Source of the DNA: Aquabacterium sp. NJ1 | Lineage (GTDB): Bacteria; Pseudomonadota; Gammaproteobacteria; Burkholderiales; Burkholderiaceae_C | Direction of reading: 5' to 3' | Length of the DNA: 64,000 nt | NCBI RefSeq assembly: GCF_000768065.1 | Contig: NZ_JRKM01000001.1 | Coordinates: 1,240,001-1,304,000, forward strand | Shown: piece by piece, positions 8,325-17,592 of the stretch | Position numbering within the stretch: the stretch's first letter is position 1 | How the letters are laid out: the number at the start of each line of letters is the position of its first letter | The notes under the pieces: model-generated | The model's database searches: none | Told to the model about the DNA's origin: nothing | Seen by the model: the letters and a program-made list of their open reading frames with translations, nothing else | Made by a program: the position numbers and the translations under genes

Positions 8325-9158
8325 TCAGTGCGCGTGATCTCGCCGGACCAGCTCGATGGCGATGCGGCTGGCCGCCCGGCGCGCGGTTTCCGGTGAGGGG
8401 TGGATACCGTCGCCGATGTGCACGAAGTCCTTCCAGATGTCCAGCACCATGGCGCCCGGCACCTCCGCGCGCACGCGGCTGCTGGTCACTGTGCTCATGG
8501 CGGTGTAGTCGGCTTCGTTGATGACCCAAGCCAGGCCATAGAGGCTCTGGAACAAGGGCAGATCAAGCTGCTTGTAGCGGGGCATCGTGCCGAAGATGGG
8601 CGTCAGCCCGGCGGCACGCGCCTGGTTGCCCACCGCGACCAGGCGATCCGCCACCTGGTTGATCTGCGCGGCGGTGCAAGGCTGCGTCGTGGATTGAGGC
8701 ACACCAAAGGCATCGGCATGAAGGCAATCATTGGGCGGCATGATCACCACGTACTTCGCGTTGTAGGTGGTGAAGCTGGGCGGCATCGCCACGCGTGCCA
8801 GCGCATGCTGCAACTGGGTTGAGTAGCTGTCCCAGCCTGCTGGCCCACAAACGCTGGCGCCAGGGGCGCAAGCCAGGCGAGCAAAGCTTGTACCGCCAGC
8901 CTGCCCTTCATTGATCACATAACCGGGCAACAGCGGATTTCTGGTCAAGGCTTGCCCCACACTCAAATAAGTGCCGAAGCCGACCGATATACCACCCAAG
9001 GGTGCAACGCCATTGTTGAAGGGCGTCGCGCCCTCCGCATAGGACGCACCAATGATCAGCAGAGGCAGGCGGGACGGCGCGGTCGCTGTGGCGTCAGCCC
9101 ATGCGGGCTGCAAGGCAAGCGCAGTGAAAGCAAGGCTCATCCATTTCGTCATACGCAT
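8325..9158 (-). CDS. Exported SGNH/GDSL-type esterase
   Basis: A secreted hydrolase of the SGNH fold. From the ATG at 9158 (ribosome-binding site AGAGGA nine bases upstream) the product is 277 residues with a signal peptide cut after about AWA. Block I is IIGASYAEG with the nucleophile Ser39, the glycine of block II lies near INEGQAGG, block III is PPND (Asn), and block V GDGIHPS holds the catalytic Asp and His. The substrate cannot be told. It is convergent with and abuts the TPR-methyltransferase gene: one ends at 8324 and the other at 8325. Confidence 0.85.
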   Translation of the reverse strand: MRMTKWMSLAFTALALQPAWADATATAPSRLPLLIIGASYAEGATPFNNGVAPLGGISVGFGTYLSVGQALTRNPLLPGYVINEGQAGGTSFARLACAPGASVCGPAGWDSYSTQLQHALARVAMPPSFTTYNAKYVVIMPPNDCLHADAFGVPQSTTQPCTAAQINQVADRLVAVGNQARAAGLTPIFGTMPRYKQLDLPLFQSLYGLAWVINEADYTAMSTVTSSRVRAEVPGAMVLDIWKDFVHIGDGIHPSPETARRAASRIAIELVRRDHAH

Positions 9159-9337
9159 GGCAAATCCTCTATCTCTGTGGTTGATGAAAGCCGCTCCGAC
9201 CCTTCCCCGCAGGGCTGACGAGCCTGAGTGACCCGCATGGCGGAGGAACCGCCATCGCCCCTCATCGACAGGGCAGGCGCAGCTCTTGAGCGCCCGACAC
9301 AAAGATGCGCCACGCCCGTGGAATCTGCGCCCGGACG

Positions 9338-9355
9338 GGCACGAACGTTCGTGCC
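9338..9355. promoter_or_regulatory. Perfect 18-bp palindrome, candidate operator
   Basis: GGCACGAAC and its exact complement GTTCGTGCC sit back to back without spacer in the 312-base gap between the divergent SGNH esterase and SDR genes. It is 116 bases before the SDR start and 180 before the esterase start. Perfect dyads of this length are typical of TetR- or LacI-family operators; no regulator gene is adjacent. The remainder of the gap shows no gene. Confidence 0.45.
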
Positions 9356-9470
9356 GATCGGCCTCACACCCCCTTGAACAGGTGAGATCAAGCACTTACT
9401 ACCCGGATCGGGTGTTCCCCCATGGCGCCCGCTTCAATAGCATTCGAGGCCTCAAGCAGTAAGGACTCCC

Positions 9471-10223
9471 ATGCAGAAACTCTCGGGCAAGACCGCCCTG
9501 ATCACGGGCGGCAACAGCGGCATCGGCCTGGCGACGGCCAAGCTCTTCGTGGAACAAGGTGCCCGCGTGGCCATCACGGGCCGTGATCCGGTTTCACTGG
9601 AACAGGCCCGACAGGCGTTGGGTGAGGACGTGCTGGCGCTGCGCAGTGACGCAGGCAATGTGGCCGAGATCGCTCAACTGATGAACGCGGTCGGCGAACA
9701 CTTTGGCCATCTGGATGTGCTGTTCATCAATGCGGCAGCAGGCAGCCCTGCACCGATGGAGTTCACCACCGAAGCGCAGTTCGATGCCATGTCGAACACG
9801 TCGTTCAAGGGCGTTTTCTTTGCGATCCAGAAGGCCGTACCTTGGATGCGGCCAGGCGGCTCGATCATCGTCACGACGTCCATTTCGAACCAGGTGGGGG
9901 CCCCCAACTTCAGCGTCTACGCCGCATGCAAGGCGGCTGCCCGCTCGCTGGTGCAGAGCGCCAGCCTGGAACTGGCGCACAAGGGCATCCGCGTCAATGC
10001 CATCAGCCCTGGCCCCATCGACACCCCCGGCTTTGGCCGCTGGGATGTGCCTCAAGAGGTGGTGGATGCCGCACGCGCCGATTTCACGAACCGTTCGCCA
10101 AGCAAGCGCTTCGGCACGCCCCGCGAAATTGCCGACGCGGCGCTGTACCTGGCGACCGACTCGTCAAGCTACGTGGTGGGTGCCGAACTGGTCGTGGATG
10201 GTGGCATGAGCCTGCTGCTGTGA
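9471..10223 (+). CDS. Short-chain dehydrogenase/reductase (SDR)
   Basis: A 250-residue classical SDR using NAD(P)H. Visible motifs are the cofactor-binding TGGNSGIG at residues 10-17, the NAA motif (INAAAG), the catalytic Ser (TTSIS) and YAACK (Tyr/Lys). The end, LVVDGGMSLL, is typical of the glucose-1-dehydrogenase/3-oxoacyl-reductase-like group. A strong ribosome-binding site (AAGGA) precedes the ATG. The stop at 10221-10223 directly abuts the stop of the convergent TonB receptor. The substrate is unknown. Confidence 0.92.
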   Translation: MQKLSGKTALITGGNSGIGLATAKLFVEQGARVAITGRDPVSLEQARQALGEDVLALRSDAGNVAEIAQLMNAVGEHFGHLDVLFINAAAGSPAPMEFTTEAQFDAMSNTSFKGVFFAIQKAVPWMRPGGSIIVTTSISNQVGAPNFSVYAACKAAARSLVQSASLELAHKGIRVNAISPGPIDTPGFGRWDVPQEVVDAARADFTNRSPSKRFGTPREIADAALYLATDSSSYVVGAELVVDGGMSLLL

Positions 10224-12374
10224 TCACAGGCGGTAGCTGACCTGCAGATAAAACGACCGGCCGCCCAGCGGCAGGTCATTGGCTATCAGCACCGGCATCG
10301 GGTTACCCGGTGAATAGAGGCTGGGCTCGCGTGCGTCGGCGTTGAACAGGTTGCGCACCGAAGCTGCAAAGTCCCAGCTGCTCCATTGCCGATGGGTTCG
10401 CAAGGTCAGGTCGACCGTGGTGTAGTCCGGCACCTTGGGTCGGGTATCACCGGGCGCACGCGCCCGGTCTGCCACGTAATTGACCTGCCCGCTCAACAGC
10501 AAGCCACTGGCAAAGCCCCAATCCGCCCGACCAAAAACGTGGTGATGCGGGGCGTAGCCCGCGTCTTCGCCGCTGGCCTCATCGGTTGAGCGTTGATAGG
10601 CGTAGTTCCCGACCAACCGAACGTTGGTGCGGACATCATGCGTGGCTTCCAACTCGAACCCGTGCCCGTTCTGAGCCCCCGTGTTGCTGCGCGTCGCTGG
10701 AAAGCCGGCCGTGCGGATGATGTCCTTCATGGCGTAGCGAAACACACTGAGCTGCAGCTGGGTGTCAGGCCTGGCCTGCCAGGAAAACGCCGTCTCCAGT
10801 GTGTTGATGATTTCCGGCTTCAGGTCCGGGTTGCCTCGCAACACGGGGTTGTTGACGCTGTAGCGCTCCGAAAAGGATGGCGCGCGGAAAGCCCGCCCGT
10901 ACAGAACCTTCGCGGTCAGGTCCGCGGAGGCATCCCACACGAGGGCTGCACGAGGATTGGTGGTGCCACCAAAATCGGAATACCGGTCGTGCCGCAACCC
11001 GGCGGTCAGCGCCCAGTCTCGCGCAAAGTTCCACTCGTCCTGGGCGTACACGTAGCGCACGATACGGCGGCGCGGCGCAAGGAAGGAGTCATCGACAGGC
11101 ACCTCGGCCAGATCGGTCAGCACCAGGCCCGGCGCAAAGGTGAAATTCTTGAACTCCTGCGTCCGGTACATGTTGAGATCATCTTGCCCGATGCCAAAAC
11201 GCATGTGGTGGCCCGCCAGGCCGGAGTAGGACACCACGGCGGACGCGCGTTGCTGGCGCTCCCAGGTGTTGGGGGCCCCCAGCATGCCATCGGGGAACAG
11301 CACGAAGCTCTGCCCATCAAAGATACGCGCCCCGGGCGGGTACACACGAAGCGGCGTGGGATAAGTGGTGATGTATTCAAAATAGCTGGCGGTCAGCCCC
11401 AGCTTCCACTGCGGTGCCAGCTCGATGTCATTCCACGACAGATCGGCGTTGTAGCGTTCCGTCCGCCCCTGCCCGACAGGGTCCAGCGCGCTGGCAGCCC
11501 CCCCACCGAGGCCAATGTGGTCACGCAAGCGATAACCTGCTCGCAGGCGCACCTGCTTGTAGGCCAGATCCACACTGCCATCCACCGCATCGTGGCCCAG
11601 ATTGACGGAACCTGGTGCAAGGCTCGCCTGCGTGGAAGCAAGCTGGTCGTTGAGCGATTGCGCATCCGACTCCACCCGGCCTTTGAAACCATCGGTGGTG
11701 CCGACACGCAGATACCCGGCCACATCAACCGAACCGATCTTGCCCCCATGCAAAGCCCAGGCGTCCCTGGTCTTGAATGAACCGGCACGCACACCAAACT
11801 CGGTGCCGGAGATGTCTGCGGCCGACTTGGTGATGATGTTGATCACGCCTGAATAGGCGTCTGCACCATACAGTGCCGAGCCCGGCCCGCGGATGACCTC
11901 GATGCGGGCGACGTTCTCAAGGGGGAGCCCCGCCCAGCCATTGCCTCGGTTGCCGATGAACATCATCGTCATCGGCACGCCGTTTTGCAGGACCAGGGTC
12001 TGAGGGTTGAATTCGCTGTAGATGCCGCGGATCACGTACAGCGGGTTGTAGCCCTGAACGTTGCGGCTGACATGGATGCCCGGCACCGTTTCCAGCACTT
12101 CATCCAGGTCTGTGGCACCCATGGCCGCGATGTCTTCTGACGTGATGACAGTGGCCACGGCCGGCGCACGGCGCAGGGGCTGCTGGTTGCCCGTTGCAAT
12201 GCTGATCGTCGCCTTGTCACCATAGACCAAAGACAGCTCTTCTTCTTCGCTGCTGACCTGTGCATGCGCAGCGGATGCCAGCAAGGCCATCATGCACGCC
12301 ATGGCTCGCGCGATGGCGCAAGGCACTGGAAGAGGACTCACCACAACCCGACGACCGGAAACGAAACAACTCAT
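10224..12374 (-). CDS. TonB-dependent outer-membrane receptor, paralogue 1
   Basis: A 716-residue outer-membrane receptor that imports a ligand using energy from TonB-ExbBD. It has a signal peptide ending at about AHAQ (residue 39), a plug domain (ATVITSEDIAAMGATDLDEV, then LETVPGIHVSR and RIEVIRGPGSALYGADAYSG) and a beta-barrel ending with the aromatic-rich FYLQVSYRL. It is strikingly similar to the receptor at 19234-21351 across its whole length, and both starts are preceded by the same 72-nt element, so a duplication is certain. The ligand is unknown. A good ribosome-binding site (CAGGAA) supports the ATG at 12374. It stands downstream of the hybrid kinase gene on the same strand. Confidence 0.93.
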   Translation of the reverse strand: MSCFVSGRRVVVSPLPVPCAIARAMACMMALLASAAHAQVSSEEEELSLVYGDKATISIATGNQQPLRRAPAVATVITSEDIAAMGATDLDEVLETVPGIHVSRNVQGYNPLYVIRGIYSEFNPQTLVLQNGVPMTMMFIGNRGNGWAGLPLENVARIEVIRGPGSALYGADAYSGVINIITKSAADISGTEFGVRAGSFKTRDAWALHGGKIGSVDVAGYLRVGTTDGFKGRVESDAQSLNDQLASTQASLAPGSVNLGHDAVDGSVDLAYKQVRLRAGYRLRDHIGLGGGAASALDPVGQGRTERYNADLSWNDIELAPQWKLGLTASYFEYITTYPTPLRVYPPGARIFDGQSFVLFPDGMLGAPNTWERQQRASAVVSYSGLAGHHMRFGIGQDDLNMYRTQEFKNFTFAPGLVLTDLAEVPVDDSFLAPRRRIVRYVYAQDEWNFARDWALTAGLRHDRYSDFGGTTNPRAALVWDASADLTAKVLYGRAFRAPSFSERYSVNNPVLRGNPDLKPEIINTLETAFSWQARPDTQLQLSVFRYAMKDIIRTAGFPATRSNTGAQNGHGFELEATHDVRTNVRLVGNYAYQRSTDEASGEDAGYAPHHHVFGRADWGFASGLLLSGQVNYVADRARAPGDTRPKVPDYTTVDLTLRTHRQWSSWDFAASVRNLFNADAREPSLYSPGNPMPVLIANDLPLGGRSFYLQVSYRL

Positions 12375-12394
12375 TATTCGATTCCTGTTTTTTG

Positions 12395-12466
12395 CAACCG
12401 GCCGATTGTGTGTCTTCCATAGGAATTTGGGAAGTGCGTTTGTGCGAACAGACGCCTGCTCGCTAC
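12395..12466 (-). promoter_or_regulatory. Conserved 72-nt leader/promoter element, copy 1
   Basis: This stretch, ending 21 bases before the receptor start codon, aligns without gaps to 21370-21441, in front of the paralogous receptor. On the plus strand the identical blocks are CAACCGGCCGATTGTGTG (12395-12412), GGAATTTGGGAAG (12422-12434), GACGC (12451-12455) and CGCTAC (12461-12466), with equal 9-, 16- and 5-base spacers that differ in sequence. CAACCGGCCGATTG is a near-perfect 14-bp dyad. The conservation pattern suggests a regulator site or promoter shared by both receptors. It overlaps the last bases of the kinase gene. Confidence 0.65.
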
Positions 12467-14505
12467 ACCTGCTGATCTGGTGACACCTCCTGCAGCCAGA
12501 TCAAAGACAGGCAACGCCCCAGATGCCCCAGCAAAACGGCGTTCTCGAAGGGCTTGGACATGAACAGGGTGGCGCCAGCCTCCAGGGCCTGATCACGATG
12601 GGCATGGGACGCGTTGGCCGACAAGGCAATGATGGGCAGCGCCTTGCCCAGCTCACTTGCGCGGATTCGCCGCATGGCCTCCAGGCCATCCATCACAGGC
12701 ATGGCGAGATCCATCAGCACCAGATCAGGCCAGGCCGCCTGCATCTTGTCCAGGGCGTCTTGCCCGTGGACGGCTTCCTGCGTGTCAAATCCGAGCGCCA
12801 GCAGCAACTCGTTGAGCATCTGGCGATTGGCGGCGACGTCATCCACGATCAACACGCGCTTGCGGGCGCCTTCATAACCCAGTACGTGTGGCGCAGGTGC
12901 TGCCTCACGCTCGGCGCGGTCGGCCAGCGGCAGCAACAGTTCGAACCAGAACTGGCTGCCCGCCCCCATCTCGCTGTGCAGGTGGAGCTCGGAACCCATC
13001 AGGCGCACCAGTTGCCGACTGATCGCCAGCCCCAGCCCGGTACCGGCGGCACGGCTTCGTGAATCGCCGGCCTGCTCGAAAGGCTCGAAGACCCGTTGCT
13101 GGTCTTCAGGCCGGATGCCGACACCAGAGTCGCGAACCTCGAAACGGATGCGAGCCTGCTGCCCGGCCGGGTCCTGCCCGACCAGCGTCATGCTCAGGCT
13201 GACGATGCCGGACTGGGTGAATTTCACGGCATTGCTCAAGAGATTGAGCAACACCTGCCTCAATCGTTTCTCATCCACCAGCAGCGCGTGAGGCAGGTGC
13301 TCGTCGCCCTGGGCCACGAAGGTCAAGCCCTTTTCAGCGGCCTTGATGCGGATGATGTCGTCCAGCATGGACAGCAGCGCACGGGGATCAACAGGAGACA
13401 GCCTCAACTCCGTCTTGCCGGCCTCGATCTGGGAGAGGTCCAGGATGTCGACAATCAGCATCAGGAGGTGCTCGCCACTGCCATGGATGGTGTTGAGGCA
13501 GTTCAGCTGGCGGTCGGTGAGCGTGCGGTCCATCTTGAGGATCTGCGCATAACCCATGATGGCATTCAGGGGGGTGCGCAACTCGTGGCTCATGCGCGCG
13601 AGGAAATCACTCTTGGCCTGGCTGGCCACTTCCGCACGTTCTTTGGCACGCTGCAACTCGTTGGTGCGCTCACGCACCAGTTCTTCAAGGTGATCCTTGT
13701 GGCGCCCCAGTTCTTCGCCACGCTCCTGGAGCGCCGCGATCATGCGATTGAAGGCCAGGGACATGGTCTGGATGTCCCGAGGGCCTTCCACGGTGGTGCG
13801 CACCTGCACCTCACCTTGCTCGGCGCGAGACATGGCGGCAGACAGCTTGTCCAGTGGGCGCGTCAGGCGTGCACTCAGCAAACGGATCGCGACCAGGAAC
13901 ACCGCCGCGAAGAAAAACGACGACAGGATGTTGACCATGAAGATGTTGGCCACCATGCGCCCCAGGGTCGCCTTGCTCAACACCACGACCACGTAGCCGA
14001 GGAATTCATCGGTGGGCGCCACCACTTCGAAAGGGGTCGCGGAACGCACGGTCCACACCGGGGCCACGAAGCGCCAGGCCTCTTCCGTTTCGCTTTCGAG
14101 GTAGGACTCGCGCGACGAGGCCGGGACCTGAACGGATTTGTCGGCGGGGCCAGCTGCCGCCACGCCTTTGGCCAGCAGCACGCCGCCATTGGGCTTGCAG
14201 ACTTCAACGCGCAGCACATCGGGAAAGGCCAGGGTGGCGGCCACCGCGTCGTTCGCGTTTTCGGGAGAGCCCGACAACAGGGCCAGCTGGCTCTGGCCGG
14301 CCAGGCTCGCCGCAATGCGCAGGCTTTGCTGGATCAGGTTTTCACGCACTTGCTGGCTGCCCTGCCAGGCACTGCCCACTGAGGAGAACAAGGCCAGACA
14401 GAACACGCCAATCGCCATCGTGATGCCGAGTTGCTGCTGAAAGGTCATGCCTTTCAACATGCGGTCGAGTTGCCGTCTGGGGAGCGAGGTTTGTGCACCT
14501 GTCAT
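12463..14505 (-). CDS. Hybrid sensor histidine kinase with receiver domain
   Basis: A 680-residue membrane sensor kinase. Order: transmembrane helix (~26-46), periplasmic sensor region of about 135 residues, second helix (~185-211), HAMP, a coiled-coil stretch, HisKA with phospho-acceptor His307 ([19 protein letters not shown]), an ATPase domain (N-box Asn425, [15 protein letters not shown]) and a receiver domain with acceptor Asp599 (VLMDLAMP) and Lys651. There is no DNA-binding output domain, so phosphate must pass to a partner not encoded next to it. The ATG at 14505 follows the stop of the binding-protein gene by one base, so the two are almost certainly translated together and may form one sensor. 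Confidence 0.93.
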   Translation of the reverse strand: MTGAQTSLPRRQLDRMLKGMTFQQQLGITMAIGVFCLALFSSVGSAWQGSQQVRENLIQQSLRIAASLAGQSQLALLSGSPENANDAVAATLAFPDVLRVEVCKPNGGVLLAKGVAAAGPADKSVQVPASSRESYLESETEEAWRFVAPVWTVRSATPFEVVAPTDEFLGYVVVVLSKATLGRMVANIFMVNILSSFFFAAVFLVAIRLLSARLTRPLDKLSAAMSRAEQGEVQVRTTVEGPRDIQTMSLAFNRMIAALQERGEELGRHKDHLEELVRERTNELQRAKERAEVASQAKSDFLARMSHELRTPLNAIMGYAQILKMDRTLTDRQLNCLNTIHGSGEHLLMLIVDILDLSQIEAGKTELRLSPVDPRALLSMLDDIIRIKAAEKGLTFVAQGDEHLPHALLVDEKRLRQVLLNLLSNAVKFTQSGIVSLSMTLVGQDPAGQQARIRFEVRDSGVGIRPEDQQRVFEPFEQAGDSRSRAAGTGLGLAISRQLVRLMGSELHLHSEMGAGSQFWFELLLPLADRAEREAAPAPHVLGYEGARKRVLIVDDVAANRQMLNELLLALGFDTQEAVHGQDALDKMQAAWPDLVLMDLAMPVMDGLEAMRRIRASELGKALPIIALSANASHAHRDQALEAGATLFMSKPFENAVLLGHLGRCLSLIWLQEVSPDQQV

Positions 14506-14506
14506 C

Positions 14507-15508
14507 TCATTGCTCCGGTAATGCCAAATGGATGCGCTGCTGTGAGATGCGCAGATCAACGCCAAGGTGCTCGGCGGTGCGCGTGTTGACGGCGGTCAAC
14601 ACCTGCTTGAGCGCTTGAATGCCCCGGCTGGGCGCACTGCTGCTCTGTTGAGCACTCAGCGCGGCCCCAGCCAGGGAACGCCCCAACTCTGCATTGTCGG
14701 GATAAAGCGAGAACAACACGCCCCGCCTGACATGCATGACGTTACTGGAGAACACCACCAGGTTCTGCGACCAGGCTTCCCGCAGGACCAAGGGCAGCAC
14801 GGCCGACTCGTCCACGGTGGTGGAGTCCTGGGGCAGCCAGATCGCATCGCGGCGCGGGTTCACCGATCCCAGCACGTCCTGGTAGCGACGCACGGCAGAT
14901 TTCAGATCCTCGGCCTGCAGGGCCACCAGCTCCAGGCCTTGCGTTCTGGCCGCTTCACGCGCCAGGCGGATCAGCCAGTCGTTCTGCCGAGGGTCGTACA
15001 CGACGATGACCCGCTTGATGCCCGGCACGAACGAGCGCAGCCGGTTGAACAGCAAGGCGGGATCGGGCGCCAGGCTTTGCACCAGCATCCCTTGGGATTC
15101 GGACTCGGGCACAGACAGCACACCGCCAGCCACGACATTGATCTGGCGATCCAGGCTGCTGGCGACTTTCAAACCGCTGCGCCCCAAGGCAATCACGGTG
15201 TGGATGTCTCGGCGGCGCAACTCGTCGGACAAGGCAGGGGGCGTGGCACCCATGGCCACAGGAAAGCTGGCCACCTTGCCGTGGGTGCGATCCTCGATGC
15301 CTTCGATGATCGTTGCGAAAACGCTGCGATAGGGCTCCCCGATATCAGGGTAGATCACGGCAATGTTGGCCCGGCTGGATTCGTCATCAGCGGCGACGGC
15401 CGAGCCGGCGTACAAGAGAGACCCCAGTAGAGACCCCAGTACTGCCACCAACAGCCATCTTGCTGTCACCCGCCATTGACGCCACGCTGAGAACAAGTAA
15501 CTCCCCAT
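14507..15508 (-). CDS. Periplasmic ABC-type substrate-binding protein without transporter
   Basis: A secreted binding protein of the ABC_sub_bind (PF04392-like) family, 333 residues from the ATG at 15508. A signal peptide cut after AGSAVA precedes two periplasmic-binding lobes ([65 protein letters not shown]). A GTG at 15562 in the same frame would only add an unlikely N-terminal extension. No permease or ATPase lies nearby. The gene is joined to the hybrid kinase by a one-base gap, so I infer that it presents a ligand to the kinase rather than feeding a transporter. Confidence 0.85.
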   Translation of the reverse strand: MGSYLFSAWRQWRVTARWLLVAVLGSLLGSLLYAGSAVAADDESSRANIAVIYPDIGEPYRSVFATIIEGIEDRTHGKVASFPVAMGATPPALSDELRRRDIHTVIALGRSGLKVASSLDRQINVVAGGVLSVPESESQGMLVQSLAPDPALLFNRLRSFVPGIKRVIVVYDPRQNDWLIRLAREAARTQGLELVALQAEDLKSAVRRYQDVLGSVNPRRDAIWLPQDSTTVDESAVLPLVLREAWSQNLVVFSSNVMHVRRGVLFSLYPDNAELGRSLAGAALSAQQSSSAPSRGIQALKQVLTAVNTRTAEHLGVDLRISQQRIHLALPEQ

Positions 15509-15706
15509 GTTCTGACCGGCCACCTGAAGCCGGGACTGCCATTCTGTACTGCCGCACCCCACATTCTGAGGGGCATGCCGGACTTTGCGCTATTCGTGTT
15601 GCGCCGTGTGCGCAATGGTTTGCATCCGCCCCTTGATCGAGGGTTGGCCCGCGACAAGGGGGATGACGATCCGCTGCGCGACAGGCATGCTTGCGCCAAC
15701 CTTAAT

Positions 15707-15730
15707 TGTTTCAAGATGTGACTTGAAACA
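15707..15730. promoter_or_regulatory. Perfect 9-6-9 inverted repeat before the ThDP/citrate-synthase-like operon
   Basis: TGTTTCAAG at 15707-15715 is repeated in reverse complement as CTTGAAACA at 15722-15730, separated by six bases. It ends 26 bases before the GTG start at 15757, with the ribosome-binding site AAGGA between. This is a likely operator or activator site for the three-gene operon, and it lies in the 248-base gap to the divergent binding-protein gene. The binding protein is unknown. Confidence 0.6.
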
Positions 15731-15756
15731 TCATGTTGTAACAAGGATCAGGCATC

Positions 15757-17592
15757 GTGAAGTCCGCCGCAGTTGTTCCGCTTGCGCCCGCCCCTGTCAC
15801 GGTGGGCGCCGCCTCGCTCATCGTGTCCTACCTGGAGGCCCTTGGGGTCGATTTCGTCTTCGGCGTCCCTGGTGGCGCCATCGAGCCACTCTACAATGCC
15901 ATGGCCGTCAGCATGCGGCGTGGCGGCCTGCGCCCCGTGGTGGCTCGGCATGAGGCAGGCGCCGCCTTCATGGCCGATGGCTATGCCCGCGAGACCGGCA
16001 AGATCGGCGTGTGCGTGGCCACATCGGGCCCCGGCGCCACCAACCTGATCACCGGCGTCGCCTGCGCCTACGACAACAAGGTACCGATGCTGGTCATCAC
16101 AGGCCAGCCCTCCTTACCGGTCTTCGGCAAAGGGGCCTTGCAGGAATCGGCCTGCACGGGCATCAACACGGTGGGCATGTTCGGCCACTGCACCCGCTAC
16201 AACACGCTGGTATCCCATGTGGATCAACTGGAGACCAAGCTGGTTCAGGCCTTGATGCGTGCCTCCCAGCCGCCGCATGGGCCGGTGCACCTGTCGATCC
16301 CGCTGGACTTGATGCGCAGCCCCGTCGAGCAGCGCCTGTCGCCGCAGTCCTTGCAGGCCCTGCTGCGCAAGCCCTCCTTGATCGACGAGGACATGGTGCA
16401 TTCGCTGTTCACGTCGCTGCAGGCAAGCCGCAAGGTCGCGCTCATCGTTGGTGGGGACTGCGGAGAGGCCATCGATGCGATCACCCATTTTGCCGAGATG
16501 ACGAACTCCAGCTTCGTCACCACACCGGATGCCAAGGGCCTGATCAACCCCCACCATGTGCTCTACCGTGGCGTGTTCGGCTTTGCGGGCCACAGCAGCG
16601 CCCAGGATGCGCTCAATGACGACGTGGACTTGATCCTGGCCATTGGCACCAGCCTGGGCGAGTGGACCAGCGGCGCCTGGAGCCAGAGTGTGCTCAACAG
16701 CAAGTTGATCCACATCGACGCCATGGACGAACACCTGCGCCACTCCCCCATGGCGCGCCAGCATGTACGCGGCCGCATCCGCACGGTGTTCGAGCGCCTG
16801 CTGGACATGATGCACATCGAGCAGGAGTCCCTGGGCATGCCGTGGTCACCCACTGACTTCAAGCACACCAAACACAACGCAGTGACGTTGCGTGAGCCGG
16901 AGAAGGTACACAGCGATGCCACGCCGATCAAGCCTCAGCGCCTGATGGTGGAGCTGTCCAAGCGTTTGCCGCCCACCACGCGCTTCCTGGCCGATGCGGG
17001 CAATGCCACGGCCTGGGCCATCCACTACCTGGAGTCGCGCAACAACCGCAGGCTGGGCCTGGTGCCGCCCTATGGTGGTTCGCAGGACCTCGCCGCCAAC
17101 CGGGCCTGGCATGGTGAACGTCGCCACGACCATGCTGGCTGGTTGCGCGTGCTGATGGACTTTGCCCCCATGGGGTGGGCCATCGGTGCCGCGGTAGGCG
17201 TGGCGCGTGGCAAGCCTGATTGCCCCGTGGTGTGCATCACGGGCGATGGCAGCTACCTGATGAACGGGCAGGAGATCACGGTGGCCGCGCAAGAAGGCCT
17301 CACGGTGATCTTCGTCATCCTCAACGACAGCGCACTGGGCATGGTCAAGCATGGGCAGCGCCTGGCAGGCGCCGAGCAGGTTGCGTTCGAGCTGCCCACG
17401 GTGAACTACGCGCTGATGGCCGAAGCCATGGGCGTGCGGGGCCATGTGATCGAAAGCCCCGATGACTTCAACCAGCTGGACATGGCCGAGATCCTGAACC
17501 GCCCCGGCCCCACCCTGCTGGACATCCGCATTGATGCCGAGGAAGTGCCGCCCATGAGCCTGCGCATGCAGACACTGGAAGGCTCGGTATGA
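15757..17592 (+). CDS. Thiamine-diphosphate enzyme, acetolactate-synthase-like
   Basis: A 611-residue ThDP-dependent enzyme of the acetolactate synthase/2-oxo-acid decarboxylase superfamily. The N-terminal Pyr domain has FGVPGGAIEPL and the cofactor-activating Glu66 (RHEAGAAFMADGYAR). A central domain follows, then the PP domain with the Mg-ThDP motif ITGDGSYLMNGQEI...ILND near residues 490-520. It is longer than typical IlvB (about 560-590 residues), with an insert around 415-450 (PPYGGSQDLAANRAWHGERR). No regulatory subunit gene (ilvN) is present. Start is GTG with AAGGA upstream; its stop overlaps the next start (ATGA). The substrate is unknown; housekeeping branched-chain synthesis is unlikely in this context. 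Confidence 0.85.
   Translation: MKSAAVVPLAPAPVTVGAASLIVSYLEALGVDFVFGVPGGAIEPLYNAMAVSMRRGGLRPVVARHEAGAAFMADGYARETGKIGVCVATSGPGATNLITGVACAYDNKVPMLVITGQPSLPVFGKGALQESACTGINTVGMFGHCTRYNTLVSHVDQLETKLVQALMRASQPPHGPVHLSIPLDLMRSPVEQRLSPQSLQALLRKPSLIDEDMVHSLFTSLQASRKVALIVGGDCGEAIDAITHFAEMTNSSFVTTPDAKGLINPHHVLYRGVFGFAGHSSAQDALNDDVDLILAIGTSLGEWTSGAWSQSVLNSKLIHIDAMDEHLRHSPMARQHVRGRIRTVFERLLDMMHIEQESLGMPWSPTDFKHTKHNAVTLREPEKVHSDATPIKPQRLMVELSKRLPPTTRFLADAGNATAWAIHYLESRNNRRLGLVPPYGGSQDLAANRAWHGERRHDHAGWLRVLMDFAPMGWAIGAAVGVARGKPDCPVVCITGDGSYLMNGQEITVAAQEGLTVIFVILNDSALGMVKHGQRLAGAEQVAFELPTVNYALMAEAMGVRGHVIESPDDFNQLDMAEILNRPGPTLLDIRIDAEEVPPMSLRMQTLEGSV

Noticed and set aside
12395-12466. Cobalamin riboswitch before the TonB receptors
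   Set aside because: TonB receptors often have one, but the element is only 72 nt, has no B12-box, and its strongest feature is a DNA-type dyad next to the ribosome-binding site.
15757-17592. Housekeeping acetolactate synthase large subunit (ilvB)
   Set aside because: No ilvN or ilvC nearby, extra length and insert, and tight coupling to two citrate-synthase-fold genes argue for a different function.
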